Below are positions 1 through 13,587 of a stretch of 64,000 bases of DNA, piece by piece. Source of the stretch: Phoenix dactylifera (lineage: Eukaryota > Streptophyta > Magnoliopsida > Arecales > Arecaceae); assembly GCF_009389715.1 (NCBI RefSeq), contig NC_052407.1, forward strand, positions 9,644,475 to 9,708,474, given 5' to 3'. The notes below the pieces were generated by a model that searched no databases, was not told the origin of the DNA, and saw only the letters and a list, made by a program, of their open reading frames with translations. Both the position numbers and the translations under genes were made by a program. Each line of letters begins with the position of its first letter. Within the stretch, counting starts at the first letter, position 1.

Positions 1-73
1 AAGATATGCAGTCCAGAAGACCACTGGAAATGTAAATGCAAAAAGGAGAGAAGAAAAAATGGCATAAGGGGAC

Positions 74-3000
74 CTTTTCCTGTTCCGACATTGTATATGC
101 CAACTTTATTTGGTTCTGCCTTGTCAAGGGCTTTCATATGAGCATCAACAAGATCAGTGACATCAATATAGTCTCGTATACAGGTTCCATCAGGCGTTTC
201 ATAGTCAGTTCCTTTAACCTATAAGGCAGCCCACATATCATCAGCAACAAATCTGAACATAATGCCATTTCCTTCTCTGTACAAGTACTTGAATGTTATA
301 CACTTAGGAACTCTTGTTTTACTAACAAATTTCACAAGATATGACGGAAGGATTAGAAATAGCAGTATACTGCATCTTTATATGAAGAGAATAAGTAACC
401 ACCGTACCTTCAGACCTGGAATAATTCCTAAAGCTGCATCAAAGCATGCACCAGAAATACGTCCATGCTCTCGCAATTCAGGTCTGGGAGCTTCGCCTAG
501 TCTTCCCTCTGGATCAGATCCAATGACATTGAAATATCTGAAAGCAAAAATGTGAACTTAATCTCTATTTTTGTCAATTAGGCAATCAATTTCTTCTTCA
601 CATAGGCATCAGATTTAGTGGTTTCATTTATATTTCAGAAGCAACAGACCTTAAAATCATTACGGCCATGTTTGATTTCTTTGAGAAATCCAAAATGATG
701 TCCTCAGACATTTTCTTAGCCTTCCCATATGGGTTAATCGGAAACTGCACACATGCACAGAAAAAATCAGTTCAAAGAACCTAAAATACAAAGCTCAATC
801 TTTCAATGCATGGTTTATCTTATAGACATTCTGCTTCGTATTGTTTGACAATTGGAAATAACTTAAAAGAAAAAAGAGATTTAAGTAACAACACGCTATG
901 ATTTCATATTCTTTCTAAAAAAGCTAGATGACTTTAAGCCAATGAAAGGAAAAACTCCAATGCATAATCGATCTGACCAAATACTCAAATAATTTCCTAC
1001 ATAACCTGAGGAGTTTCTTCTGTGATGGGCATCTTTTCAGGCTCTCCATAAGTTGCACATGTACTAGAGTAAATTAGGGTTTTAACACCATAGGCTGCCA
1101 TAGCTTCTAGCACAGTCAAAGTATTCGATGTTATATTGTGATAGTACCTGTTGAAAAATAGAATATGATAATAAGAAATTAGTAGCACTGATGCTGAATT
1201 TCCAACATCTAGATTTATCCACAATAAACAATCAGTTGCAGTATCTCGTGATACTAAAATTAGCAAATTTAAACAAGTAATCAAATCACTAGGGGGAGGT
1301 GACAGGTGAAATCATGATGCCAATCCTGAATGCAGCAATAAATTTCACATGCAGTCCAATTTTAAGGATTAGGACCCACAACATATGGAGCATAGAGCAT
1401 TTCAAACAATTAAAAAGCTTCTAATGCCATGCAACAAGAACAGCCAATCGCTATATGCTTCAACAAACCAATGATCTTCTACAAATAATGTCAAATTTAT
1501 AAAAAAAAAATGGCTGACAAGAAACTAAAAAAATCTTTTAATTAATCCTAAAAAATAAGCCTGGTGTCTGCAGTTTACAACTAAACAACCATCATGCTGT
1601 TTAAAAATATGATAGACAGAATCATGGAGCTTCATTTTGTGGCTCAATCCAATATACCCTCCTCCACCAAATTATAAGGATTGAATGAACCAAACCACCA
1701 AATTATAAGGATTGAATGAACCAAAGAAACAATCCATCCCAATTGTTTGCTAACCTTATGATGTCAAATAAACTTCATAAGGAATATAAAAAAAACAGCA
1801 TACCTAAGAGGTTCTAGCGTGCTTTCACCCACATAAGCCACAGCTGCAAAGTGCATAACAGCATCAATTGCATTTTCCGCAAATATTTGTTTAACCTGAA
1901 CATTGATTAAAAAGTCAAACTCTTAAGTCCATTCTGGCAACAATAAATTTTTATCAAAAAAAGGATAATCGAAAGGCATGTGATAACATACAGCTTTTGC
2001 ATCTCCTAGATCAGCATATATAAATTGAAGTCTTCCAGGCTCTGGGAATCGTTCCTGGAGAACCTTAATGGCCCCAATATTTCCCCTAGAAAGATTATCC
2101 TGCCATATTTGAATAAGAAAGATTAGTGATTTACAGGAGAAAAGAGTACCTAAGCTTTGATTTAAAACAATAAGAGAGCAGAGAAGAATGAAAAGAAAAA
2201 AGAAAGAAAGAAAGATCAATTACATATGCTAATAATAGCGAATTACCACTATAGTCACTCGATATGAGTCCTTTAATAGTCGAAGTGCAGCATGTGAGCC
2301 TATATAGCCAGCACCTCCTGTTACTAAGACATGCGTCACCCCACGTTCGTGGATGGAGAACTAAGAAGATGCAAGATCAACCAAATAAGCTATCAGGGAA
2401 ACATAAAAAAGAGAAGCATAAGACAGGACTTTATATTGCTACCATTCAGGAACAACTTTTATGCAGTCGTGTATTATGACGTCCCTAATATATAATTTAA
2501 ACAGCTTCTGCTGCTGGCCAAATCCTGGCCTTAGGAAAAAAAAATCTAAGGATGCTTTTAAAATAATTATGCAGCAACTCTAATTGCATAGACGGCAACA
2601 AAAGATTAACATACCAAAAGATTCTGATACCAATAGGCACAAGGACAACAGGATGGAGTTAAAATATGTACCGGGCTTATTTCTCTATAACAAGGAGTTT
2701 GTTTCAGCACAAGTATGCACATGACTGTCAGAACAGCAGCCACAAGAATTTTATTGAGAAAATGAGGCTTGCGTTTTGGATCGGAGTAGTCCATTTCTGA
2801 GAAAGAATAAGAATAATATTAACAAAGAATTCAACCAAGTAGAAGAGACAGCAAAGAATATCCTCATGCTTGCAAATGAAGATGCTCAAAATTAGCTGCT
2901 CTTCCCAAGTACTTAACTATACGCGAAAAATACAACGATATCAGTTCTTTTGGAGCACAAACCATAAACAGCTTGAAGAAGGAAATGGAAGAGTAGGTTT

Positions 3001-3270
3001 CAACCATACAGATATTAAATTTGCAGAAATCATAAAATGTTGGAAGCACTAGAAGCGCAAATTTGCTCGGCTAAAAAGGAAATTAATAAGCGCAAAGGCA
3101 TCATTAGTCAAAACATGAAAACTCAATTTCATGAAACCAGAATTATCAACTTAGATCAAAATGCAAGTTAAATAGCCAACAACAAACAATAGTAGGGATC
3201 AAGCCGAACCTGAAAAGGACCAAGGTCTGACAGACCTAGTCCCAGGTCTGCTCCGGTTGGCTGGTAGCAT
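74..3270 (-). CDS. UDP-arabinose 4-epimerase (UXE/MUR4 type), 3' part off-window
   Basis: Interconverts UDP-xylose and UDP-arabinose in the Golgi for cell-wall arabinose supply. Nine coding exons join in frame with GT-AG introns: 3270-3210, 2796-2672, 2360-2247, 2099-1992, 1895-1804, 1147-1006, 744-650, 537-408, 218-74, giving 338 residues; about 80 C-terminal residues (family length near 417, from memory) lie beyond the left edge. Seen in the protein: a single hydrophobic segment at residues 37-51 fitting a type II Golgi anchor; the NAD-binding GGAGYIG at 77-83; the catalytic SST at 194-196; and Tyr220-x3-Lys224 in NPYGKAK, the short-chain dehydrogenase/epimerase pair. The start at 3270 is the first ATG in a short exon whose splice keeps Met22 of exon 2 in frame; Met22 itself is an alternative start. 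Sequence resembles Arabidopsis MUR4 throughout. No breaks were seen. Confidence 0.93.
1664..1725. repeat. perfect 31-bp tandem duplication in epimerase intron
   Basis: The unit at 1664-1694, beginning CCACCAAATTATAAGG, is repeated without change at 1695-1725. It lies in the intron between coding exons 5 and 6 and does not touch splice sites. Perfect identity suggests a recent slippage event. Confidence 0.95.
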
Positions 3271-4197
3271 TCTAGCAAAGTCTCTCAGTCCAATGAAATT
3301 GAACACGTCTCGTGAGATAAAACTCCTTCTCCTTTGTGAAGCAAATTTTTAGCCAAACAAAAATCTGTGCCAACAAAAACACCACCAGAGATCAATCCTA
3401 GATGTTCAAACTTCAATCTTCAAAAAAGGGGCTTAAGACGCTAAAATCAGAGGTAAAGGCAAAAGCATGCAAATTCCTAAAATAAATTATTAAGATAATC
3501 GGACCCTAAAATTTCAATTATGGAGGAGCCTAAGGCGATTTCCCTAGAGACATCTGCGAAAATAAGAAATAAAAAAAAAAGAATACCAAGAAAATTAGCA
3601 TGGCCCAGAACCCTTAAGATCTCAAAAAATAATTTTTTTTTAAAAAAAAAAAAAACAATGCAAGCGTCTACGAACAGATCTCACATATGATCATGTTACA
3701 GCAGTCAGTAGAAGAGAAAGAAACCATTACATAATTGCCAAAAAAGAGGACACCTGAAAGCAACCAAATAAATTCAGCAACCAAAGTAATTCAAACAATG
3801 TCAGCTAAAGCGTAAAGGACACCTGAAAGCAACCAAGTAAGGCATGATCTAATGAAAGAACAAAAGGTCAAAAACGATCACAATAAGTTTCCCCAAAACT
3901 CGATTTTTCCAATATAACATGGAACCCAAAACCATACAAAATTAAAAAAAGGCACCACCTTTAACCTCAGTAACACCCCTAAAAGTAAAACCCCATCCAA
4001 TTCTGCGATCTCCCCAGCAAATAAATGAGTTCCGACAAATATCACAAAAATGAAAGTGAAGAAAGTGAGGGAATAAAAACAAAATTTTAGCGAACCCAGA
4101 AGAGAGCAGATCGTGGAACCAAAATCTCATCCCCACAAGGCAATGAAAAAGGTAAGAAATCGTTTAAACTTTCAACATGAGAGGCGAACTGCAGTAC

Positions 4198-4400
4198 CTG
4201 GGAACTGGGGAGTCACAGGGGAACAGGGGCGAAGAGATGGAGATATGGGAGGTGGGCGTTGGAACCTCGGCGCGGAGGTCCTTTTGAGGTGTGTGTGTGA
4301 GAGAGAGAGAAAAAAAAGAGAGCAAAGGAATTGATTCCGCTGGGTTCGCGGCACCTTCTCCATGGTTCATACGACGGCAAATAAATTTCGGAAGCGGGTC
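4198..4400 (-). other. putative 5' leader exon of the epimerase gene
   Basis: Read on the minus strand, a pyrimidine-rich stretch (CT and CA runs around 4290-4320) ends in CAG followed by GTACTG at 4197, a plausible donor. A spliced leader upstream of the coding start at 3270 is common in this family, but the acceptor that would join it could not be fixed. The right edge is approximate. Confidence 0.3.
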
Positions 4401-4439
4401 CCGCTTTCGTTGTCTTTGGACTTTTGGCATCCCCCACTT

Positions 4440-5646
4440 TTTTCCTTTTTTATTTAATATTTCTTTCTTTTAATTATTTTCCCATACAATTAAATAAATT
4501 GAAACCTGCTGAGCTTAGGTGGCATGATGCATGTCATGGAGTCATCTTCATGTTTTGAACTAACTTTGTATAGAAAAGTTTAGTAATGGGCCCCTTCTCA
4601 ATTTTTGCCATGTAAGTATTTTACTTATAACTAATTGTGACTGCAATTGGTATTTGGATGGATAAATAGGCGGGATTGCACATTCCATGAATTATATTTG
4701 GTCTCTTAAATTCATTCGGAGAATGAGTTTGAAGCTTGTGAGGTTCCTCGATGCGTATATATTCTTATGGTGGCCACAATAACTTGCGATATAATTCATT
4801 TTGCTGTTGTTAAATAGGATATAGTTAGTTTAGGAAGCTCCACTTAGATGAATTATGTTTGCGTCGACTCAGATGTTCTTCATCAATTTGCTTTCCCATG
4901 ACTGATAGTCCCAATGAACTGTGCTTGATGCTTCCTCACCATGGAGATGTGCAACTTTTCATAATTTGAAAGAATCTATTAAGCACTCTCTTATGCATTT
5001 TATTGTTTAAGGTATCCTTAAAAAAATATCAAGTTTATTATTGTTATATCCTATTCACAACAAGAAAATGTTTTAGAATCTCACTCGAAAGACTCACCTA
5101 ATAAACCAGGTATCTTCTTATTGATCCTTATATGCAAACATTTTACAAGGTTGTGATAAAAGGATATATGGTTTTCTTTTTTTGATATTATCATAAAAAG
5201 GATGATAGTTGAAGCACAACATCTACAAGGGTACTATTACCTACCTTGTTCGGTTCCCCTTTTTCTTTTTGGTAAAAGTTCTCCGATCTTTTATGTGATA
5301 TGCGGTTGGTGAAATAAACAAGGGGATGGAGGAGCGTTACTCATAGTCATGTCATTCTACAACACCAAGTCAACATTTGTAGACCACCCTATTATTGGTA
5401 AGAAAAATTAGATGTTGATGTTTAGCGTCTTTCCTATTGGAATCTCACTTCGCATGATTGAATATTTTACGCCATATGTACAAAGGCATAACATTTATGA
5501 AACATGAAAAATAAAATTTTAGTATATATATATATATATGTATGTATGTATATATGTATGTGTGCATGTACGTATGTATGTGGATAAAAGTTAGGGCTCA
5601 TAGCCGATATAAGAGAAAGATAGGACTATGATAATCACTTAGAAAC

Positions 5647-5723
<77 letters not shown>

Positions 5724-5764
5724 ATATATTATAAGTAAATATTATATTATTTTTTTTCTTTACC
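4440..5764. other. intergenic, no gene seen; two microsatellites
   Basis: AT-rich sequence upstream of the epimerase gene. It holds a mixed (TA)n/(TATG)n tract at about 5522-5582 and a long (TA)n tract at about 5649-5736. No open frame with recognisable protein content was seen on either strand. Confidence 0.7.
5649..5736. repeat. (TA)n microsatellite
   Basis: Over 30 consecutive TA dinucleotides with one TATGTATG interruption near the right end, visible directly. Probably polymorphic in length. Confidence 0.95.
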
Positions 5765-6515
5765 TTATATTTGGTTGGGGTTATGAGAGAGAGGATGGAT
5801 GGCCTTCATCCACCGTTTGATTCAAAAAAATTTAAAAAAGACAAATGAAAAAGAGAGATTGTCCATCCATTTTGGTCCACCAATTTGTACCCTTCTAAAT
5901 TGGAATGATGTAAGGAAGGAAGAATGAAGCATATAAGAGATGGATTTCTACGTTGTTAAAATTATCCCGTACTAATTTTTTGACAAAACTCTAACACCAC
6001 TTCTATTTTTCTATTTATATTCACTATTTTTAGTTAACTAGTTGTATAATAATTAATTAACTACTTAAATTAAATTCTAAATTAATTACATATTTATATA
6101 ATTAATATGTATGAATAAATTAATTCATATATAATTAATTTGTAAAATTATTTATTTAATTATATTTAAGAAAATTTAAATATTATATTATTTATATAAT
6201 CATAAATTATTAAGATTGTAAGTTTATATATTGCCCCACTTCTTTAGCATAAATAAGTGTCGTAAATCGATAATAATAGTACTTTTGTATCAAAAATATA
6301 GTTTAGCAAAAATACCACACAAATATCATCCATCCTTACTTTTATTCCTTCAATTCTTCTGTACTAAATAGAGGAGAAAATTATTTCCACCCATCCTTTT
6401 ATGTATTATGAAACATATAGGAAGATGAATGGAAGATCCATTCATCCTTTTCCTCATCCATCCTTCCTCCCGTATCCATCCTTCCTCCAATCCATCATTC
6501 ATACCAAATAGAGGG
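5765..6515. mobile_element. candidate MITE with imperfect terminal inverted repeats
   Basis: The left edge reads TATTTGGTTGGGG followed by GGATGGATGG; the right edge reads CCATCATTCATACCAAATA, roughly the reverse complement. The inside is AT-rich and non-coding, with further GGATGG/CCATCC motifs near both ends. No clear target duplication was found, so the edges and family (hAT- or PIF-like) are uncertain. Confidence 0.35.
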
Positions 6516-6529
6516 TAACACGATAATTG

Positions 6530-7650
6530 GGTATAAGTGATAAATAATGAAGTATCTTACTAGTATCATTATTAAATATCAATTATACAACTATTAGTTA
6601 TATGTATATAATTGATATGAATATCATTGATACTTGAGAATATTATCTAGCTAAAATAAAAAATATTAAATTTATCTAAATTCATGTTACCATATCAGTT
6701 TAGATATTTGATATGAGTTTCTGCTCAGCCATCTTAAAGTTCTTACTTAATGTACAACAAAAATTTAGCTATTGAAGCCTTCTATTAATTATAATTTATT
6801 ACATTGTTATATTATATTTCAAGAATAATTGGAAAAAAAATGTACCCCACACATCAAGTGAGGTCATTCGACTAATATGTTTATAGTATGTGAATTGAAC
6901 AGTTTTCTGTATTATTTTTTGTATATCTTTTGCTTTATAAATCTTCTAATGTTAGACACAAGTCATCTTAAACAGCCGACTTTTTGAGCATATGTTCTGC
7001 ACAAAAAAGAGCACTTGAATCAGAACAATCTATTTCCCATGGATCAACAATTTTTAATGATCCGTTGAAATATTCTTTGGAATTAGAAATCATAAAATAA
7101 ATTATCATAGTCATATATGTGTCAAAGAAATCTTCTAAGAAAGAAAAGAAAAAAAAGTATAAACGAGATTTACTAATATTTAGTAAGTCAAATGAAAACT
7201 TACTAAGTTGAGCTCTCCATTTGCTATGTGGGCACTCGTATTAATAATGTCATTAATATAATATTTTATTTTGGACAACAAGTAGAGTTCTAATACCAGA
7301 GAAAAATAGGTCTATAATGATCACTTATTAATAGATACTTGTTATGAATGAGTATTATATTATCTATTATTTTAATGAGTGAGTATAAGTGATGGATAAT
7401 GAAACATTTTACTATTTTCAATATTAAGCATCAACTATACTTACATGATTAATATAAGCACAGTCGATACTTGAAACATCATCTAGCTATAATGAACAAG
7501 TATCATTCTTATACAAACTAATATTACTATATCAATTTAGATATTTAATGAGAGTTTCTGCTTGACCATCATTAAAGTTCATTATCTAATGTGCAACAAA
7601 AATTTTGTTACCAAGGTCCTCTATTTACTCTAATTTGCTACATTGCTCCA
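6530..7650. repeat. diverged direct repeat, ~280 bp, two copies
   Basis: 6530-6810 and 7378-7650 share ordered blocks, for example GTATAAGTGAT, ATCTAGCTA, AGATATTT and GAGTTTCTGCT, with many substitutions between them. A third partial trace lies at about 7760-7810. Non-coding; probably an old dispersed repeat or a local duplication. Confidence 0.6.
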
Positions 7651-7956
7651 AAAACAGTTGGAAATGGCGAACTCACATAGATATGCAACCGGTATTATTA
7701 ATGTTGGTATTGATGATGAGAGTTACTACTCACCTATCATCAAAATTAATTACTCAATGAAGAAATAAAAATTTAGCTATTATAATTTTCTATTGATTTA
7801 TTATATTAATATATTATAATTTAAAAATAGTCTAAAAAAAGGAAAAAAAAGTATCATGGATCTTATGGGGTATTTACTAGTGTGTGGGTTCTTTAGTGCT
7901 CTCAGGGCTCGATGACCCCAATCAGTTATTGTGCCCATGTGAAGGTTCTTTACTCT

Positions 7957-8399
7957 TTAGTGCACCACATTGCAAATAAATATTAATACCATGGATGGTG
8001 ATGGCTTGCTTATCTTGAGGGGCGGGTGGATGGCCAGCGCTTCCCTGGTTGTCAAAAGTGGATACCTTGGTGGAACGTTACCAAGCCGGTTGGATAATTC
8101 GCTGAATAGTCTCCTGTTTCCTGTCGCTGGACATTTTATTGCATATTTAGGTGGGTTCACTGGACCGGATGCCTCCTGCTTGGATACGCTCGGTGAGAAT
8201 GCTATCTGATCTAGCTGGCATTCAGGTGGCGCTGGAGTGACGTACTCACACGTGAGGTGACCCATGGATCAGAGAGGATATGAGCAAAAATTTCTACCTG
8301 CATCGAACATTCTCTGGTGGAAGAGGGGTCCAGTAAAAGCTGCTACATGGGTGAGGTTTCCTCTTCTCTCTCCTATTTCTTAGCAAAAAAAAAAAAAAA
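7957..8399 (+). mobile_element. 5'-truncated SINE fused to unknown sequence
   Basis: From about 8155 to the A15 tail at 8385-8399 the sequence follows the 3' half of the SINEs at 39.9 and 54.7 kb. Shared blocks are GGACCGGATGCC, GTGACGTACTCACACGTGAGG, ATCGAACATTCTC and the T-rich/CT-rich tail before poly(A). The tRNA-like head is absent. The preceding 7957-8154 is of higher GC than its surroundings and was not recognised; it may belong to a different SINE subfamily or be captured DNA. Confidence 0.6.
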
Positions 8400-11300
8400 G
8401 CATTAAGTTCTAACTTTCTTCTTTTTAAAAAAAAAATTATTTTATTTATTTTAATTTTTCTCTTCTTTTCGAGTAATGAATTTTTGTTTGGCTAAGTTCT
8501 GCCTTATATTTGCAGTCCTAGATCCTATCACTTTTTTACATAAAAGAATAACCAGTCTTCTTTCGCGACATTGATCGTTGGATCATACTTCACATGGATC
8601 TCGGAGCACTTCAAATTTTTTAATTTATCAGCATAGATCTCAAAACGGTTGTTACATGATTCAATTATGAATTTGTGCCAAAGTAAGATGAATTCTTCTT
8701 TCGTGCGAAAGATACAACCCCTATTCCTCTTCGATTGCGTTGTAGAAGATTAAGGTGCAACTCTTGGACAAGTTCCGGTACTCATGATTATTTTATACAA
8801 TTAAAGAATAATGTAGAATATAGATCCATATAATTTAAAGAGCAATATTTTAAAATAATAAAATATAACAATTTTATATTATATTTAATCTTTTAATAAA
8901 TTTTAATATTTTAACAAAAAATATTTATCATTTTAACTCAATTCAACCGATCGTCTTGGTGATTACGTTAGTGGCTCAGTGGCCTGACCCTTTAGTAGGA
9001 CGTGTAGCTATACTTTGTACTAATTTTTATATCATTCAGAACTAATGTATATCTACCGTAGAAAAACTATCGATACAATGCTCTTGTTTTCTTAACTTAA
9101 AGTCCTTAAATTAACTTAACAATAAGTTATTGTTCTTACTTAAGTTAGGGACTTCTAAGTAATTCCACAATGACCGAGTGTAAAAATTATCATACTTATT
9201 AAACCCCAATTAAAATCCAAACTTGGATCAATTGGTCCGACCAAATTATTCTAAAAATATATTTGAAAACAAAAAATATAGAAAAACTAGATTCAATACA
9301 AGAAAATAATATGCATGATTTTTGATGGATTTTTAAATTTTTATTATTACTCTTTAAAACATATAGATCCACTTATATATTACTCTTTAGTTGTAGGATA
9401 GATAAAAATAATCATGAATCATTTATATTTTTTAAATAATGTAAGAAAAATTATACATGTAAAAAATAGTATTGTTGATGTTTTTAATTATTCTAAGCAG
9501 TAAAGTTTCAAAAATATAAAATGAATGAAATGAGTACTCATTTTGTAAAAGAAGGGACGATTAAATAATTTTTCTTATTATGAAAAGAGCCAATTATTAG
9601 ACATTTATAACATAGTATAGTAGTTTAATTTCACATTTATGTGCATCAGGTTATTTTCTGGTGGTTTATATTTTGGTACAACCAAGATATAAACACAGTA
9701 AAAAAAAAAAAAAAACTACATACCCGCAGCTTAAGCGAAGGCTTAGGCGCTCCTACAACACCATAACCTAGTGGGAGAACATACGTAAACAAAACTCATG
9801 CAGCAAATTTAATGAGCCTAAAAGAAGGGTGGCGGATGGGGGCAGTCAAAAGGAGTAGGGTTTGAAACCAAAGCCTCCGAGGGGCAAAGCCAGCTCGGGG
9901 CACCAACTTTCCTAGCCATGCATGCATGCTTCCCTACCAACATTGGGAGGATGATATCTTTAGCTCGCAGGGGCATTCGCAATGGTTGATGCAATGGAGC
10001 CTACACCATTTGAAGGAAAGCTGGATGAATTTTTTTTTTAAGAGCAGCTCCATGAATGGATGTCGGATCTGGTGCAGCTTACCTTGTCTGCAGGGCAGAG
10101 TTTGATGACCAACCACGCGAGAGACTTGGACCATTGGAGGCATGCATGGTAGCCATAACCACACTCATATCTCTGCCAAAATTGTCGTTTCGAATAGGCG
10201 CAACAATAGGAGTCTATAGTAGTAAAAAAAAAAAAATTTATTTGGTTCGCGGGAAAAAAAAATTCTTTACTAGAATATTTTTTTGAAACGTTAATTTTTG
10301 AGAATATAATGTCTAAAATTTAATTTTTATATGTTTGATTGATTATAAAAAAATAGCATCTTTTTTCTAGAAAATTAATTTGTTATTTTTTTATATAATT
10401 TGGATCATTACTATAGATTTTTTTTTTTTTTTGTAATGCAGTGCACGTTACGTATCTATCAGCACAAATACTATTTTGTAAGTGATAACTTAATTCAGCG
10501 CGAGGGTAAAGTAACTGGCCCTCCCTGAGTAAAAGTGAATTGCCAGCAGAGCAGAAGAACCAATGAGATAAAAAGGTAAAATACTCTATATACGTGAGGA
10601 TGACCCCTTTGTTTTTATTACAAAATATCCATGCATGATTGTTAATTAAAGACTAAAGAATGTCTCTTGGAAGTAGTACCAGTAATAATAGAAAATCGTA
10701 CCGTCTTGATGCATTGCATTCCGTCATGGCACCGAAATGTTCTGCGCAAAATGACAGAAATCTCGGAATTCCCCCCCCCCCCCGGGGGGGGGCCGCCCCA
10801 ACACATTTTTTTCTGAAAACTTGATTTCTAGATAATATGTGATACTTAAAAAAATAATTTTTATATATTTAGTTAACAATAAAAAATATATTTTTAAATA
10901 ATGTATATTTAATTAAATATTTTTTTGAAAAATTTATGTAAAATATTTTCTATTTCCTCAATAAAGGAAAAAAAATCTAATCTCATTCTATTTAAAAATT
11001 TAAATTTTTTTAAAAAAATACTCAAATTTCTAATAAATAAAAAATAACTTTTTTACATTGTATCTAAAATTTTCTTTTCAACAAGATATAAAATTTTTAT
11101 TTTCATAAAAAACTTTTTTTTATTTTTTTAAAAAAAACTCTAACTAGATTTTTTTTATTTTTTTATTTTATTTTTTTCAAACAAATCAGTCAAGCTTTTG
11201 CTTCTTTGTTTTCTTGGAAGTGGCCGTATTCCAATTTGTCAACGATTCTGAAAAATTTAAATGAGTCGGCGAGGTTAGATTTGGATCGCAAAGCGCCTGT

Positions 11301-13351
11301 ACCTACCGACGACCTTGGAAATGTACCTAACAGGCTTGCCGATTTTTCCAATCACTTTCCTGCTGTTATCGTGGCAGGATGGCTGCCGGTAGAAGCCCAC
11401 ACGAGGTCGGTAGGCAATAAATTAGCATAAAACGTACAGAGACATGTCTCATGCCCATAAATCCACCCCACTTGCAATTTTAAAACGTTAGATACCCATC
11501 CGTAACGCCAATTGGCGGACCTTAGCCTGCGAGATTTACGGTTACCAACCGAGCTCTCACGGAAACGCTGGATTCAGCGGGAGAGAAGCATGTGCGCGGT
11601 CTTTGTGCACAGTCTGGTCCACGGAATCATAACTATTTAATTTTGTCCTATTGACCGCAATGATTGAGTCTCGTTCAATTAATTAAAGCTAGCGTCCGAT
11701 CCCCCAAACTTTTCCTCATTCCACAGCCCTCACCAATGGAGCACCACCCCATATATAATTTCTAGGAAAGTTGCACTACTAAATCTAGAGGGACGAATCA
11801 CCCTAAAAACACGATCCCAGCCTCAAATTTGCAAACAAAAGGGTCTAACCGTCGAGAGAACAGTCATGTTATACAAAGCTAAGAACCTGAACCTTTTTTT
11901 CACACACACACACACACAAAAAAAAAAAAATCCCAGACGCCCTTTTGATCCTCCATCACTTTGCCATGCAGCTTTTGGCTTCACCTAAGATATTTATTTT
12001 GCACATCCTCTAGTAGACACTCATCTCATACATATCCAATAATTAAAATTTCCCCTTTTTCCGTAGCTAGGTCCTTCAAATGTAAGGATAGAGTATAGAG
12101 ACTGAGCAGTTTGAAATTTAGGAACTGAGATCCGGCCACCTTGGACTAGATAAGAGACCAATCAGATCTAGAATAAAATAAAAATCTATCAAACTGAAAC
12201 TAACCTGTTTATTAAACAGATTAAAAATCCAAACCCAAATCTTTCCAAGGCTGACCTACAGCAGGTTGAATCTAGTTAGTGAGTTAAATCATGTTAAACA
12301 CTGCCACTGCTGTTGAAATTTCTTTTAAAGACCCATATGAAACACCAAGATATTAGTACACCATGTAACTTGGGTCACCTTTAGCAATCTGCTGGGCTGA
12401 CAGAAAAGTTAAATCCCGGTAAATGGTTGAAATGTAATCAGTGCTGAACGCAATGGTTGCCGGCTAATTATAGGACTAGGGAATCCATAATTCATCTTGG
12501 CAAAAGCTCTTAACCTTATACCAGTCATTTTGCGCACCAGTTTCCCATGTCATGTGGCAGGAAAAATTATATTCAGTAATGCCAAAATCCTGGCAATCTG
12601 AGATGGCTAGACATCTTTTGCGAATCTGGCGCTTGCCATCCAAAACAGCACAAATCAACGATAGCTTTCTTGATGAACTATAGAGGACAATATCATGTTT
12701 GGCGAACATCTACACCACCTCATGGGATAGTTATCATCTAGGATAACCAACTAAATAACAAGAAAGCCCACCATCAAAGGGACTCATATTAATGATCAAT
12801 ACCTGCTCGTCAGATTCAATCACCATCTTTTTGGCGAAAGGATTCAATCATCTTTTGGGTGAAACTGCTTGTATAAGCTCAGTTTTTCACGACATTTTTT
12901 AAATACATGCCATACCCGGTTATATGACCGACATGTTTAGACATTTATTTAGCAATATGCTCACATCATTTTATCCCCATGAAAAGAAATTATAGAGTTT
13001 GACGCCAATCTAGAGCGTTGGATACAAATATGTGATCTGCACTCAAAAAAAAAAAAAAAAAAAAAAGAAAGAAGACTAGCGCCCAAATTCCTGCTATTTC
13101 GGAGCCTGGGGAAGGTCAAATATATGCGGTTTTACAGCCGCATACAAAGAAACTTTCTACGTTCTAAACCTATGAACTCCAAATCATAATACAGCAACCT
13201 TATCATTGCATCAAGACTTACCTCTAAATAGGTTCATCCACACTGCATCAGTAAAAGGCCGCCTAATGCTTCAAAAAACTCTGATCCTATAGGGCCCCAT
13301 TGAGTGCTAGCATGCATAAAGAACCACTTGACTGTTAAAGCAGAAAGATTC
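8400..13351. other. intergenic, no gene recognised
   Basis: AT-rich DNA with long homopolymer A and T runs (for example 10410-10435 and 11090-11180), a CA run at about 11900-11918, and a C/G homopolymer block at 10771. Slightly GC-richer islands at 9720-10200 and 11200-11650 have no recognisable protein or RNA signature. Confidence 0.6.
10771..10792. repeat. C13-G9 homopolymer block
   Basis: Thirteen C are followed directly by nine G within AT-rich DNA. The block is self-complementary and could form a hairpin. It may equally be an assembly or gap-filling artefact. Confidence 0.9.
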
Positions 13352-13451
13352 TAACCAATCAGAACAAAAAATTTGCAATAATACATGTTGCTTCCACGCT
13401 AGAATAAAGTTGAATATCCAGAGCTTGAAGTTTGGAGGCTACATTCATAAG

Positions 13452-13545
13452 CTGAAATGTGGAAAAAGGGAAGGACAAGAAACAAACCTTGCGGATGATA
13501 AGTGCACGTGACAACCATGGGTCCAATCTACACAAGCTAAGAGAA

Positions 13546-13587
<42 letters not shown>

